This document shows, piece by piece, positions 42,506 through 53,096 of a DNA stretch of 64,000 nucleotides. The notes beneath the pieces were generated by a model, which was given only the letters and a program-made list of their open reading frames with translations, was not told where the DNA came from and made no database searches. This DNA comes from Tetracentron sinense (taxonomy: Eukaryota; Streptophyta; Magnoliopsida; Trochodendrales; Trochodendraceae): assembly GCA_015143295.1 (NCBI GenBank), contig JABCRI010001446.1:1-64000 (forward strand), given 5' to 3'. The first letter of the stretch is position 1. The number at the start of each line of letters is the position of its first letter. The position numbers and the translations under genes are program-made.

Positions 42506-43979
42506 TCTTATGATTTTTTGAAGTAATCGATCTTAGAAACACCAACCCAAAATTTGGTTTTGTCAAATGCTGATGCTTCTTTGTTGTGAATTTCCTTTTA
42601 AAAACCTTGTTCCTAATTCTTAAAATGCATGCTTATGCGTAAACTTGATCATATGAAACTTATCGTGCATGGAGTGCTTGTGAGCCTTATGATATACATA
42701 TGGAAGGTCTTAACAATTCATATAAGACATGTTCTCATTATGGTATACTTGAAAAATTCGAGAAACATAGCATAGTTCATTCATTGCATTACATCACCAA
42801 GATCATGTCATTTTCATCACATCATAATTAAAATCATGCTTTATTTAGAGATAATAATGTTTACTTACACATATAGCCATATGAATCATTTTATTGAAAA
42901 ACCCCCAAATCTCAAATTCCTATTCAATCATTTGCTCATTTTCTATTTTTACCCCAAATCATATCTTTACATTTGCATCCTAGCAAGCTAAATCACATAT
43001 TTGATCATTCATTTAATCTTAGTATGATAACAAAGCTGAATAGTTTTTTTACTTACCTCTTTTGATCAATTTCTAGGTTGAAGAAAAAACCCTTGTGTAG
43101 AAATCCAAACTTGTGGGAGCTTGATTGAAGCTCTCCTTTCACAATCCAAAACCCTCCTTTAGAAATCCCTCTCTTCTCTCTTTCTCTCTCAAGGAACTCT
43201 CTTTAGGTTTAGGGTAAACCAAAACCCCCCAAAAGATCATCTACTTATAGGCAAAGGGGTGAAACCCCAAAAAAAAATCGCAAAAAAATAAGCAAAATCG
43301 CCTATCTACGATTGTTCGTAGATGTTTACGATCGTTCGTCGCTCTACGATCGATCGTAGCTTCCTACAATCAATCGTGCTTTATCTGACAGTTTCCATCA
43401 TTTTTTGGGGCTTTACGATCGATCGTAGCAACTCTACGATCGTTCGTAGCGTCGCTACGATCCTTCGTAGGGTCCCTACGAACGATCGCAACTTTTGCAG
43501 AATGTTTCAGCATTTTTGCGTTTTCATATTTTGGCCATAACTTTTGACTTGCTCATCGGATTTTGATGATTCAATTGCGTTTGATTTATCTTTCGAAGGA
43601 GAAAAACTTTTATGTTCTGCACAATTTCTAATTTTTCTTTATTCTTGGACCATTTTTCCCTTAAAGCGGACTGATCTGCAATGGGTTGCAACAGTCCACA
43701 TTTACAGCCAACCCGGTTTTGGAAATCGGATGTTTGACCCTACCTTGACTCAAAATTAAGAAAAGTGATCAACATGAACCTCGAAGAGGGTTCCAATACC
43801 TTTCTAAAAATTCAAGAATCACTCTATTCTGATCAACTATGAACAAACTAGAGCTATGTAAAGTTGAGGGTATTGTTAAACCATAATTTCTTTTTGACAT
43901 CTTAGAGTATTCATATACTCTACTCCTTCATTCCAAGCACCCAAAACTTAAGAAAACACATCCGGGGTTTTATAGAGCA
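42506..43979 (-). repeat. Family G LTR fragment, minus strand
   Basis: Read on the minus strand it has GAGTGATTCTTGAA...AGGTATTGGAACCCTCTTCGA near its start, matching the start region of the F LTR. Next come the shared U3 box, palindromes of form CTACGATCGATCGTAG (43305-43495), a TATAAG-like box near 43245, and a leader with AGAGGTAAGT near 43060. Boundaries are approximate and the distal part is missing. Confidence 0.6.
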
Positions 43980-44620
43980 TCTCCATAGATTGCTTTGGGA
44001 CATTCTAACCCTGGCTTACCCAATGTTATCCCATTGACCGTTAGTAGAAATGACATCGAAATTGCAAGTGACGTGAGATATCCATGTTGCAATTTAATCT
44101 CAGTGTAAGAACATTAACTAATAAGGATCCCACCACATGAAATTTTTAATTCAATTGATTCTTCCAATAACATTATCCCTAATGGGCCTTCGAGATTAAT
44201 ATACTATCTAAGTCATAGCACATTGTACATCATCCGAGTTTCCAAGACTTCTGATTAAGCCATGAGAAACATTTTTCTTATATAAAACATTTTGAGAAAA
44301 ACTTTTGTAAATTTTAATATATTTTAATAAAAATATATTTCAAACTTATTTGATTTCAAAATCACTTGCGCATGATTTAAGCTTAATCGACTGTCTTACC
44401 CGGAACTTGGATAATCTGTCTATTTAATGAGCATAGATTTCTTGTTTGAAATTCATCATGACTCGAACAACTTTTTGATTATCCAACTGTCACCATATCG
44501 TAGTCCCTCAGTTAGAGAGTACTTAGGTGCAATCAAAACAGTAAGATTACTACTTAGTTTTAAGTTCAGTTATAAATGAGCTCATCAGATCTAAGGATCA
44601 TAGAAACTGTTCAATGTGAA
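43980..44620. other. Unassigned AT-rich stretch
   Basis: No open frame, tandem repeat or match to the other families here that I can see. It could be internal or LTR sequence of a further element, or old genomic DNA. It ends where the B-prime LTR begins. Confidence 0.3.
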
Positions 44621-46344
44621 TGTCGCGACCCAAAACCCACCCTAGGAGTTAGAGTGAATCTTGGACGACTTACCATGATTTACTAGACTTGCTTGAAAAC
44701 CCATCCTGCAAAAACTCACAGAGCATATACAATAGAGGAAAAAAAATAGCGGAAACATACCCTAACATGGCACAGCGGAAGTCTAAGAGAACCTCTATGT
44801 AGCACCCCGGACTTTTTCATCTTTAATGAATGGCACTCTCGTAGCCAATTGGCCGTTTTCGTAGTGTAATTAATAAATAAGGGAGAAATCGGAAATTCTG
44901 AAACATCAGAAATGTTCGTTTTCGAAAGACGGATCCAACGCAAGTTGAATCGTCGAAATCCGACGAGCGAGTCAAAAGATATGGTCAAAGCAGTCCAGAC
45001 ATACAGAGCACCGATCGCTCGGTCCAGTCAGCGATCGATCGGTCCATAACCGATCGATCGGTAGCTATCGCACGGTCAGAAAATTTGTATGGGGAAATTT
45101 TCCAGAGAGTGATTTTTTGACCGGTCGATCGGTCAATAACACCGATCGCTCGGTAGGCAACCGATCGATCGGTCATTAACACCGATCGCTCGGTCTTCGC
45201 GTTTTTGCAGAAATTTCAGTAAGGGCTTTTTCGTCATTTGGGCATTTCACCCTTGCTTTATAAGCCTTGCACGAGCCTAAGGGTTTCATAAACCCTTAGG
45301 GCAGATATTTGAGAGAGAGTGGGAGAGGAGAAAGGGGTTCTAACCTAGGGTTTCATCTTGAGAGTGAATCAAGGGTTTAAACACCCAAGATCATCCCAAA
45401 AAGGGCGTGGATTCATCAAAACCAACCTCAAACTCGTGTGGCATTCCCATTCCAAGCTAGGGCAGCGATCCTACGGCATTTTGAAAGGGGTTTCTTCCCC
45501 AAATCAAGCCTTCTTCAAGTAAGGGTTCTTCCCTACCATTTGAGGTTCGATTTCAAGGTTTCTTCAAGGTCAAGCCTTGATTTCAAGGTTAGTACACTCT
45601 ACTAACTTCATTAGTGATAACCTTGATTTTTCTTCCTCAAATATGATGATTTTATATGTTGTATGTCCCTTTTTATTGAGTTGTGATGAAATCCCTATAA
45701 TAAATAAGATAAATGGATAAAGGTGTGGGAATGTGTGAATGGATGGTGGATTGTGGCGAATGGGTGCCGTGTGGGGTGATGTATGTAATGGGATGGATAA
45801 TGGTGGAAGGGCATTTTCAACATAATGAACATACCTTTGTGATGGATGAAAAACATGCACTAAGCAACTTAAATAAAAAGGCTATCATAGTGATGCTTAC
45901 CAAGTGTTTGAGAAAATGTTTAAATGATGATTTGAATGAGTGAACTTGAATTATAAAAGCATGCATTGAGTTATTCTTTCTAAAATGCCTATCTTGATCA
46001 AATGTGCTACATGTCATTTACATTTCCAGATGCTCATATTAAGAATTGAAATGCTATGCTCATGTGACCATCATACTCAAGTATGTCCTCATGCCTACCA
46101 CAATTTCTACACACACGCACGCATGCTTGCATGAACTGGGTTTATTTCACGAGTATTAGTGCATGAGAAATAAAACGAGAAACAAGCATATGTCAAGGAG
46201 GTTGGTAGCCCAGGGATGTGCGGGTGCTAGCCTCTGGCTCACAAGTTAAACGAACATGAATATCAAGGGTAGGGCATATCCCTAGGATATGTCATACCTG
46301 GCTCACAAGAAAACACGACGAGCAAGGATCAAGAAACATGGAAG

Positions 46345-46637
46345 GGTGTTAGTGTACTAAGACCAGGTACGGGCACTAACATCTGTTCCCCAACACGCAT
46401 GAAAGTATGCTAGTGTACTAAGACCAGGTACGGGCACTAGTGTATGTTTCCAAGACAAGCATGAAAGGATGTTAATGTACTAAGACCAGGTACGGGCATT
46501 AACATCTGTTTCCAACAAGTATGAGAGGATACTAGTATACTAAGACCAGGTACGGGTACTAGTATCTGTCTCCAAGCGATAATCAAGAAATATGGAAGGG
46601 TGATGATGTACTAAGACCAGGTACGGGCATTGTCATC
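46345..46637 (+). repeat. Five covarying hairpins in the E 5' LTR
   Basis: Stems at 46345-46383, 46406-46444, 46468-46506, 46528-46566 and 46599-46637. Each has a 10-nt arm, the constant 19-nt loop TACTAAGACCAGGTACGGG, and a 10-nt arm. Arms differ between units but always pair: GATGTTAATG with CATTAACATC, GATACTAGTA with TACTAGTATC, GGTGATGATG with CATTGTCATC. All ten positions pair in every unit, and the only imperfect pairs are six G-T pairs on the sense strand. Confidence 0.9.
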
Positions 46638-47013
46638 TGTTCCCAGGCAAACAAGAAAACTCACGAACAAGTCAACAAGAACATACGCATAATACTCACT
46701 CACGAGACAAGAACCGGGCAAGAACCTAGTACGTCCGTCCAGTTCATAGTTCGGGTACTAGCTAAACCAGAACAAAACAAGGCAGGTGTGATTTCCACGA
46801 TACGAGAACAAGTCATGACTTTTGGATACGAATTTACAATGCATGAGTTGATGTTCATGATTCACTTACGTGGTTATGTTGTTTTAGCTTCCGCGCTCTG
46901 AATTTGTATCTCTTGGGTGAACTGTATCATGTATTACATGTTATGCTATTGTTATTACTATTGTTAGTTAGTAGCTTGTACTCGCTGAGTATTCCATGCT
47001 CAGCCGTACTTTT

Positions 47014-47106
47014 ATGTCGGCAGGTACATTATGCAGCATAGGAACTCTTGCCCCTTGGATCGAGGCAGCTCGGGGTGAGCAGGAGATTCTTCGGATGGTT
47101 ACCTAG
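47014..47106 (+). CDS. Small LTR-encoded frame, 30 aa (E, 5' LTR)
   Basis: MSAGTLCSIGTLAPWIEAAR followed by ten more codons and TAG. It keeps the MSAG start and a PWIE echo of the PWVEEEY core, but the acidic tail is largely lost. Possibly a reduced form of the frame in other families. It follows the CTGAG...CTCAG hairpin near 46984-47004. Confidence 0.35.
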   Translation: MSAGTLCSIGTLAPWIEAARGEQEILRMVT

Positions 47107-47411
47107 ATATTAGGAGACGTGGCGTATGGCCAACGGTTGGGATGAGCGAGAGAGAGAGACATGTATTTTGGGATTTCCTTGGGGACTTTTCGTGTGAGCT
47201 TGAGTGGGTGACTCAAGCATTTGTACTCTTGTGATTATTGTATTCTATCCAGCTATTGATGATGTGGACACTTGGAATTACATTTATGTTAAAGGAAATT
47301 TTAGTCTCTCTATTTTTGCATGCCTTGTTATGCTCTCGCCGGTTGACTAAGGATAGGTCACGTCGCCAAGGTATCCTAACTCCTAGGGGGTATTTTGGGG
47401 CGTGACAGAAG

Positions 47412-47423
47412 TGGTATCAGAGC
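47412..47423 (+). other. Primer-binding site of E
   Basis: TGGTATCAGAGC, four bases after the LTR. The following 40 or so bases are nearly the same as in D's leader, further evidence that E is related to D. Confidence 0.92.
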
Positions 47424-48718
47424 CTAGGCATTAGAGTCCCTAGGGTCACTTAGATGATTGAACAAGGTATTAGAATCACCTTAGAGAGTCGTATTCCAAG
47501 TGTGGACTAATCCCTTAGTCCTTGTCCAGAACAGGGTGATTTCAACTGAAGGTACTGTCCATTTACGCTAGAAAACCAAAAATTTTATATACTTATACGA
47601 TTATGTGTTGAATTGTTATGTGGTATTATGTGATATATATATATATATATGGTGTGCATATTATATGTTATATGCTAAGTGAAAACCAATGCTTGATGAA
47701 TGAGTTTCCCAATTAGATCCATGAGTGATGTGACATTCAGGCTAGAGGCTAGCCTATGTGTTAGTTAACAAGGGGATGGAGGATCCCTCGTCATATGCTG
47801 TGTTATTAGGTTTCTATAGGGAATTGTTTCCCAAGAGAGGCTATAGGATGGTGCTAGGTCTTACAAGTCTAGTGTATTTAGAGTCGTTGCGACAACAGGG
47901 ACGTGGGTTTTGATATATATACTAGTATGCGTATCTAGTGTAAATTGATTGGTTAAACTGTACTTAATGTGTCTTACACAACAAATAAACATAACCCGTA
48001 CATCACGATATGATGATGAATCCATGTAAGTTCATGTAACCCCTCAACTAGTAGGAGCATATATAGACATCAATATATTTTAACCGACTCAGGGATGCTT
48101 GATGCAGGCTTCTAAGTACAGATGCGCATTATTGCAGCACGTCCTAGACTCGGTGCTCAGTCCAAAATAAGAAATACATTATAACTTCAAGGATAATCAT
48201 ACATTTCATACATAGCATGCACTCCATTTATCTCATGAGCATCATCAATAACATGCACGTCATATATCACATAAGCATTATGCACGGCATAAGCATCATG
48301 CATCACATATGCATCATACATATTCATACATGGCACGTATTGCATACATGGCATGAACATCACATGCATATCATAGACACCGTATGCACATCTCATGAAC
48401 ATCATTTAGATTTTAGAAGCATCATGCAAGTCACCAGATTAAGAGGATTTTACTTAAATTAACTCAAACAAGTGAACAAATCATTAGTCCTAATCTTAAG
48501 CTGGGTAATGTCTTAGGTATGAAATCGGTTAATACCTTAACCAAGCGTGAAACTTAGCTTCGCTAGCAACCTCAGAGTGTACCATTATACTATGGTGTGC
48601 ATATCTTGATGTATGTTCTATGCTTCGATAAATACCTGCTATTATGGAAATGCTATGTTTGAATGATGATAGTATCCGAGTTAGACTCATGCCTTGCTAT
48701 CGTCCCCAGGAGTAAACC
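47424..48718 (+). other. Long leader of E
   Basis: About 1.3 kb from primer site to gag, roughly 1 kb longer than in D. It contains an AT microsatellite near 47633-47650 and a CAT-rich low-complexity part at 48180-48425 (ATCATACAT, GCATCATGCA phrases). It ends CGTCCCCAG before the gag ATG. No convincing frame. Confidence 0.6.
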
Positions 48719-49924
48719 ATGAGACGTGGCAGTCGGGGTCGTGGATACCACACTAGGAGAGGTGGAGCGTCTCCTCCTCCATTGGGGGATGAGCAGCCTG
48801 ACCTCACCCAGGTCTTGGGATCTATAGCAGAGACACTAGCGATGCTTGCCGCTAGGCAGTCCTCTACCCCTACTCCTACTGCGGCACTTGTGCCTACTCC
48901 TACACATCATGCCACGGGGATAGAGGCATTTCGGAGGATGAGGCCCCCGGCATTTTATGGTGGCACCGACCCATTGGTTGCAGAAGCATGGGTCAGGCAG
49001 TTGGAGAAGTTGTTCTCCGTCTTGATACCTACGGAGGCAGAGAAAGTTGCATGGGCCGCCTTTATGATGGAGGGTGAGGCCGATCACTGGTGGAGGTCCG
49101 CCATCAGAACGAGAGACTTGGCTCGAACGGGTCAAGAATGGACTTGGGAAGAGTTCCTAGAGGTTTTCTACAAGAAATACTTCCCGGTAGGAGTTAAAGA
49201 AAGGAAAGAACTAGAGTTCATTACCTTGGAGCAGGGGAACATGACAGTGGCAGAGTACGAAGCCAAGTTCTCCGAATTGTCAAGGTTCGCCCCATATCTG
49301 ATAGCCACAGAGGCAATGAAGGCCAGGAAATTTGAAAGGGGATTGCGGGCCTACATCAAGGACAGGGTCTCTATGTTCAGGCATGAGACCTACGCCGAAG
49401 TTGTGGATAAGGCCCAGTTGGCAGAAACGAATATGGAGGAATTCTACAAGAGGAGAGAAATGTTGAGAGGCCAGTCCAGTGGCTCGACAGAGTTGGAGAG
49501 GAGGGCCAGAACGACTCCATACCAGTTCTCTGGACATACACAGGTGCAGAGCCATTCTCTTACACCCCAGGCCCCTCGCCCTACTACTATGCAAGTTACT
49601 CGACAGGTTCTACCAGCATCTTCTACATCTACGTTCGGGTTTTGCAATTACTGTAAGAGGAAACACTTAGCTGGGGATTGTCGAGCTCTTACGGGAGCAT
49701 GTTACCATTGCGGTGACACGGGACACCGGATTAGAGCTTGTCCAAGCCGACGGTCACGCTCTCAAACCCAGGGGACTAGACTCCCAAATCGACTGCCTAC
49801 GCAACCGGAATCACTCCAAGCTTCGAGGCCCCAACAGCCCATGCAGCCTCCACGTCAAACTAATGAGGGTCAAGTTTTTGCTATCTCAAGACAAGGTGCT
49901 CAGGCACCTAATGATGTTGCATGA
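48719..49924 (+). CDS. gag: Gag of element E, intact
   Basis: 401 residues: MRRGSRGRGYHTRRGG, FRRMRPPAFYGGTDPLVAEA, WAAFMMEGEADHWWRSA, FYKKYFPVGVKERKELEF, FAPYLIATEAMKARKFERGL, and two zinc knuckles, CNYCKRKHLAGDC and CYHCGDTGHRIRAC. Very similar in plan and sequence to Gag of D. Its stop falls right after NDVA, the place where the other copies have the GT of the gag-pol spacer. An open gag without pol suggests that the protein itself, or its RNA, is what this element needs to keep. Confidence 0.92.
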   Translation: MRRGSRGRGYHTRRGGASPPPLGDEQPDLTQVLGSIAETLAMLAARQSSTPTPTAALVPTPTHHATGIEAFRRMRPPAFYGGTDPLVAEAWVRQLEKLFSVLIPTEAEKVAWAAFMMEGEADHWWRSAIRTRDLARTGQEWTWEEFLEVFYKKYFPVGVKERKELEFITLEQGNMTVAEYEAKFSELSRFAPYLIATEAMKARKFERGLRAYIKDRVSMFRHETYAEVVDKAQLAETNMEEFYKRREMLRGQSSGSTELERRARTTPYQFSGHTQVQSHSLTPQAPRPTTMQVTRQVLPASSTSTFGFCNYCKRKHLAGDCRALTGACYHCGDTGHRIRACPSRRSRSQTQGTRLPNRLPTQPESLQASRPQQPMQPPRQTNEGQVFAISRQGAQAPNDVA

Positions 49925-50231
49925 ATGCCGAGAGATAGAAATTTTGGTTGTCAAGGATGACTTACTGTTGTGTTTAACTATGTTGCGTACATGTATACCC
50001 ATATTATGTTATGTTAAGGACCTTTCCTCATTTTTCGTGGGTGAGTAGTGACTTGAAAAGTCTAAGTGCCTTGCCAACAAGCAAGTGTCTGGTCTTGTGT
50101 CAATTGAGGGAAGATTCGTGTGTCCTTAGTATAACTAGGTGACAGAGTTCAAGTTGTAGTGAGAGAGGTGCCCCCGCCTGATTAGGCATCATCCAAATTT
50201 CGAGGACGAAATTTTTGTAAGGGGGGGAGAA
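49925..50231 (+). other. Post-gag segment and polypurine tract of E
   Basis: About 300 bp with no pol homology. The last part, from about 50192, has the AATTTCGAGGACGAAATTTT block and a GGGGGGGAGAA tract before the LTR, as in D. So the pol region is absent between the end of gag and the 3' end sequences. Confidence 0.85.
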
Positions 50232-52841
50232 TGTAGCACCCCGGACTTTTTCATCTTTAATGAATGGCACTCTCGTAGCCAATTGGCCGTTTTCGTAGTG
50301 TAATTAATAAATAAGGGAGAAATCGGAAATTCTGAAACGTCAGAAATGTTCGTTTTCGAAAGACGGATCCAACGCAAGTTGAATCGTCGAAATCCGACGA
50401 GCGAGTCAAAAGATATGGTCAAAGCAGTCCAGACATACAGAGCACCGATCGCTCGGTCCAGTCAGCGATCGATCGGTCCATAACCGATCGATCGGTAGCT
50501 ATCGCACGGTCAGAAAATTTGTATGGGAAAATTTTCCAGAGAGTGATTTTTTGACCGGTCGATCGGTCAATAACACCGATCGCTCGGTAGGCAACCGATC
50601 GATCGGTCATTAACACCGATCGCTCGGTCTTCGCGTTTTTGCAGAAATTTCAGTAAGGGCTTTTTCGTCATTTGGGCATTTCACCCTTGCTTTATAAGCC
50701 TTGCACGAGCCTAAGGGTTTCATAAACCCTTAGGGCAGATATTTGAGAGAGAGTGGGAGAGGAGAAAGGGGTTCTAACCTAGGGTTTCATCTTGAGAGTG
50801 AATCAAGGGTTTAAACACCCAAGATCATCCCAAAAAGGGCGTGGATTCATCAAAACCAACCTCAAACTCGTGTGGCATTCCCATTCCAAGCTAGGGCAGC
50901 GATCCTACGGCATTTTGAAAGGGGTTTCTTCCCCAAATCAAGCCTTCTTCAAGTAAGGGTTCTTCCCTACCATTTGAGGTTCGATTTCAAGGTTTCTTCA
51001 AGGTCAAGCCTTGATTTCAAGGTTAGTACACTCTACTAACTTCATTAGTGATAACCTTGATTTTTCTTCCTCAAATATGATGATTTTATATGTTGTATGT
51101 CCCTTTTTATTGAGTTGTGATGAAATCCCTATAATAAATAAGATAAATGGATAAAGGTGTGGGAATGTGTGAATGGATGGTGGATTGTGGCGAATGGGTG
51201 CCGTGTGGGGTGATGTATGTAATGGGATGGATAATGGTGGAAGGGCATTTTCAACATAATGAACATACCTTTGTGATGGATGAAAAACATGCACTAAGCA
51301 ACTTAAATAAAAAGGCTATCATAGTGATGCTTACCAAGTGTTTGAGAAAATGTTTAAATGATGATTTGAATGAGTGAACTTGAATTATAAAAGCATGCAT
51401 TGAGTTATTCTTTCTAAAATGCCTATCTTGATCAAATGTGCTACATGTCATTTACATTTCCAGATGCTCATATTAAGAATTGAAATGCTATGCTCATGTG
51501 ACCATCATACTCAAGTATGTCCTCATGCCTACCACAATTTCTACACACACGCACGCATGCTTGCATGAACTGGGTTTATTTCACGAGTATTAGTGCATGA
51601 GAAATAAAACGAGAAACAAGCATATGTCAAGGAGGTTGGTAGCCCAGGGATGTGCGGGTGCTAGCCTCTGGCTCACAAGTTAAACGAACATGAATATCAA
51701 GGGTAGGGCATATCCCTAGGATATGTCATACCTGGCTCACAAGAAAACACGACGAGCAAGGATCAAGAAACATGGAAGGGTGTTAGTGTACTAAGACCAG
51801 GTACGGGCACTAACATCTGTTCCCCAACACGCATGAAAGTATGCTAGTGTACTAAGACCAGGTACGGGCACTAGTGTATGTTTCCAAGACAAGCATGAAA
51901 GGATGTTAATGTACTAAGACCAGGTACGGGCATTAACATCTGTTTCCAACAAGTATGAGAGGATACTAGTATACTAAGACCAGGTACGGGTACTAGTATC
52001 TGTCTCCAAGCGATAATCAAGAAATATGGAAGGGTGATGATGTACTAAGACCAGGTACGGGCATTGTCATCTGTTCCCAGGCAAACAAGAAAACTCACGA
52101 ACAAGTCAACAAGAACATACGCATAATACTCACTCACGAGACAAGAACCGGGCAAGAACCTAGTACATCCGTCCAGTTCATAGTTCGGGTACTAGCTAAA
52201 CCAGAACAAAACAAGGCAGGTGTGATTTCCACGATACGAGAACAAGTCATGACTTTTGGATACGAATTTACAATGCATGAGTTGATGTTCATGATTCACT
52301 TACGTGGTTATGTTGTTTTAGCTTCCGCGCTCTGAATTTGTATCTCTTGGGTGAACTGTATCATGTATTACATGTTATGCTATTGTTATTACTATTGTTA
52401 GTTAGTAGCTTGTACTCACTGAGTATTCCATGCTCAGCCGTACTTTTATGTCGGCAGGTACATTATGCAGCATAGGAACTCTTGCCCCTTGGATCGAGGC
52501 AGCTCGGGGTGAGCAGGAGATTCTTCGGATGGTTACCTAGATATTAGGAGACGTGGCGTATGGCCAACGGTTGGGATGAGCGAGAGAGAGAGACATGTAT
52601 TTTGGGACTTCCTTGGGGACTTTTCGTGTGAGCTTGAGTGGGTGACTCAAGCATTTGTACTCTTGTGATTATTGTATTCTATCCAGCTATTGATGATGTG
52701 GACACTTGGAATTACATTTATGTTAAAGGAACTTTTAGTCTCTCTATTTTTGCATGCCTTGTTATGCTCTCGCCGGTTGACTAAGGATAGGTCACGTCGC
52801 CAAGGTATCCTAACTCCTAGGGGGTATTTTGGGGCGTGACA
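50232..52841 (+). repeat. 3' LTR of E
   Basis: 2610 bp, same length as the 5' LTR, about six substitutions. TATAA at 50693-50697, covarying hairpins at 51779-52071, small frame at 52448-52540 (same 30 codons). Confidence 0.93.
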
Positions 52842-52976
52842 CTCTATGTATATATACATGATCCAAGTATTGTACAAAATGAAATCACAAAAGAAAGTGC
52901 GGACATGCCCGCCAAAATACATGAGTCTACTCTCTCAAACTCACCCACAGCTCACTCACTCAGAATCCACCACCAC

Positions 52977-53096
52977 CTAATAGTAACCCTCTACCGAAGG
53001 TTCCTCCATAGGTTCCTCAACATAATCCTCCTCCACCCAAGGGCTCGGAGCACAGATATCAAACGGAGCAGCGGCTCCGCTATCACCTGCCGACAT
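52977..53096 (-). CDS. Small LTR-encoded frame, 39 aa (B-prime LTR)
   Basis: MSAGDSGAAAPFDICAPS, then PWVEEDYVEEP, ending VEGYY before TAG; exactly 39 codons. The surrounding B-prime LTR differs from B by many bases and by a different U3 cluster, yet this frame keeps length, start and core. Confidence 0.45.
   Translation of the reverse strand: MSAGDSGAAAPFDICAPSPWVEEDYVEEPMEEPSVEGYY

Larger units (their letters stand above)
44798..47407 (+). repeat. 5' LTR of E
   Basis: TGTAGCACCCCGG to GGGGCGTGACA. U3 box near 44930-44990, palindromes 45010-45195, TATAA at 45259-45263, AAG-GTTAGTA near 45588, one A-type hairpin near 46197-46245, a long CATATCC-CTA-GGATATG hairpin near 46270-46300, five covarying hairpins (46345-46637), and the small frame at 47014. 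Confidence 0.93.
44798..52841 (+). mobile_element. Gag-only LTR element E (TR-GAG type), young
   Basis: Two LTRs of 2610 bp each (44798-47407, 50232-52841), primer site, an open gag and a polypurine tract, but no pol at all. A perfect duplication CTCTA lies at 44793-44797 and 52842-52846. I counted about six differences between the LTRs, so it is very young. The layout matches the terminal-repeat-with-gag class of non-autonomous elements, which must borrow RT and integrase from a relative such as D. Confidence 0.93.

Noticed and set aside
48180-48425. CAT-rich stretch as a possible coding or satellite locus
   Set aside because: Low-complexity sequence with no unit structure; the frames on both strands are simple His/Met/Tyr runs.
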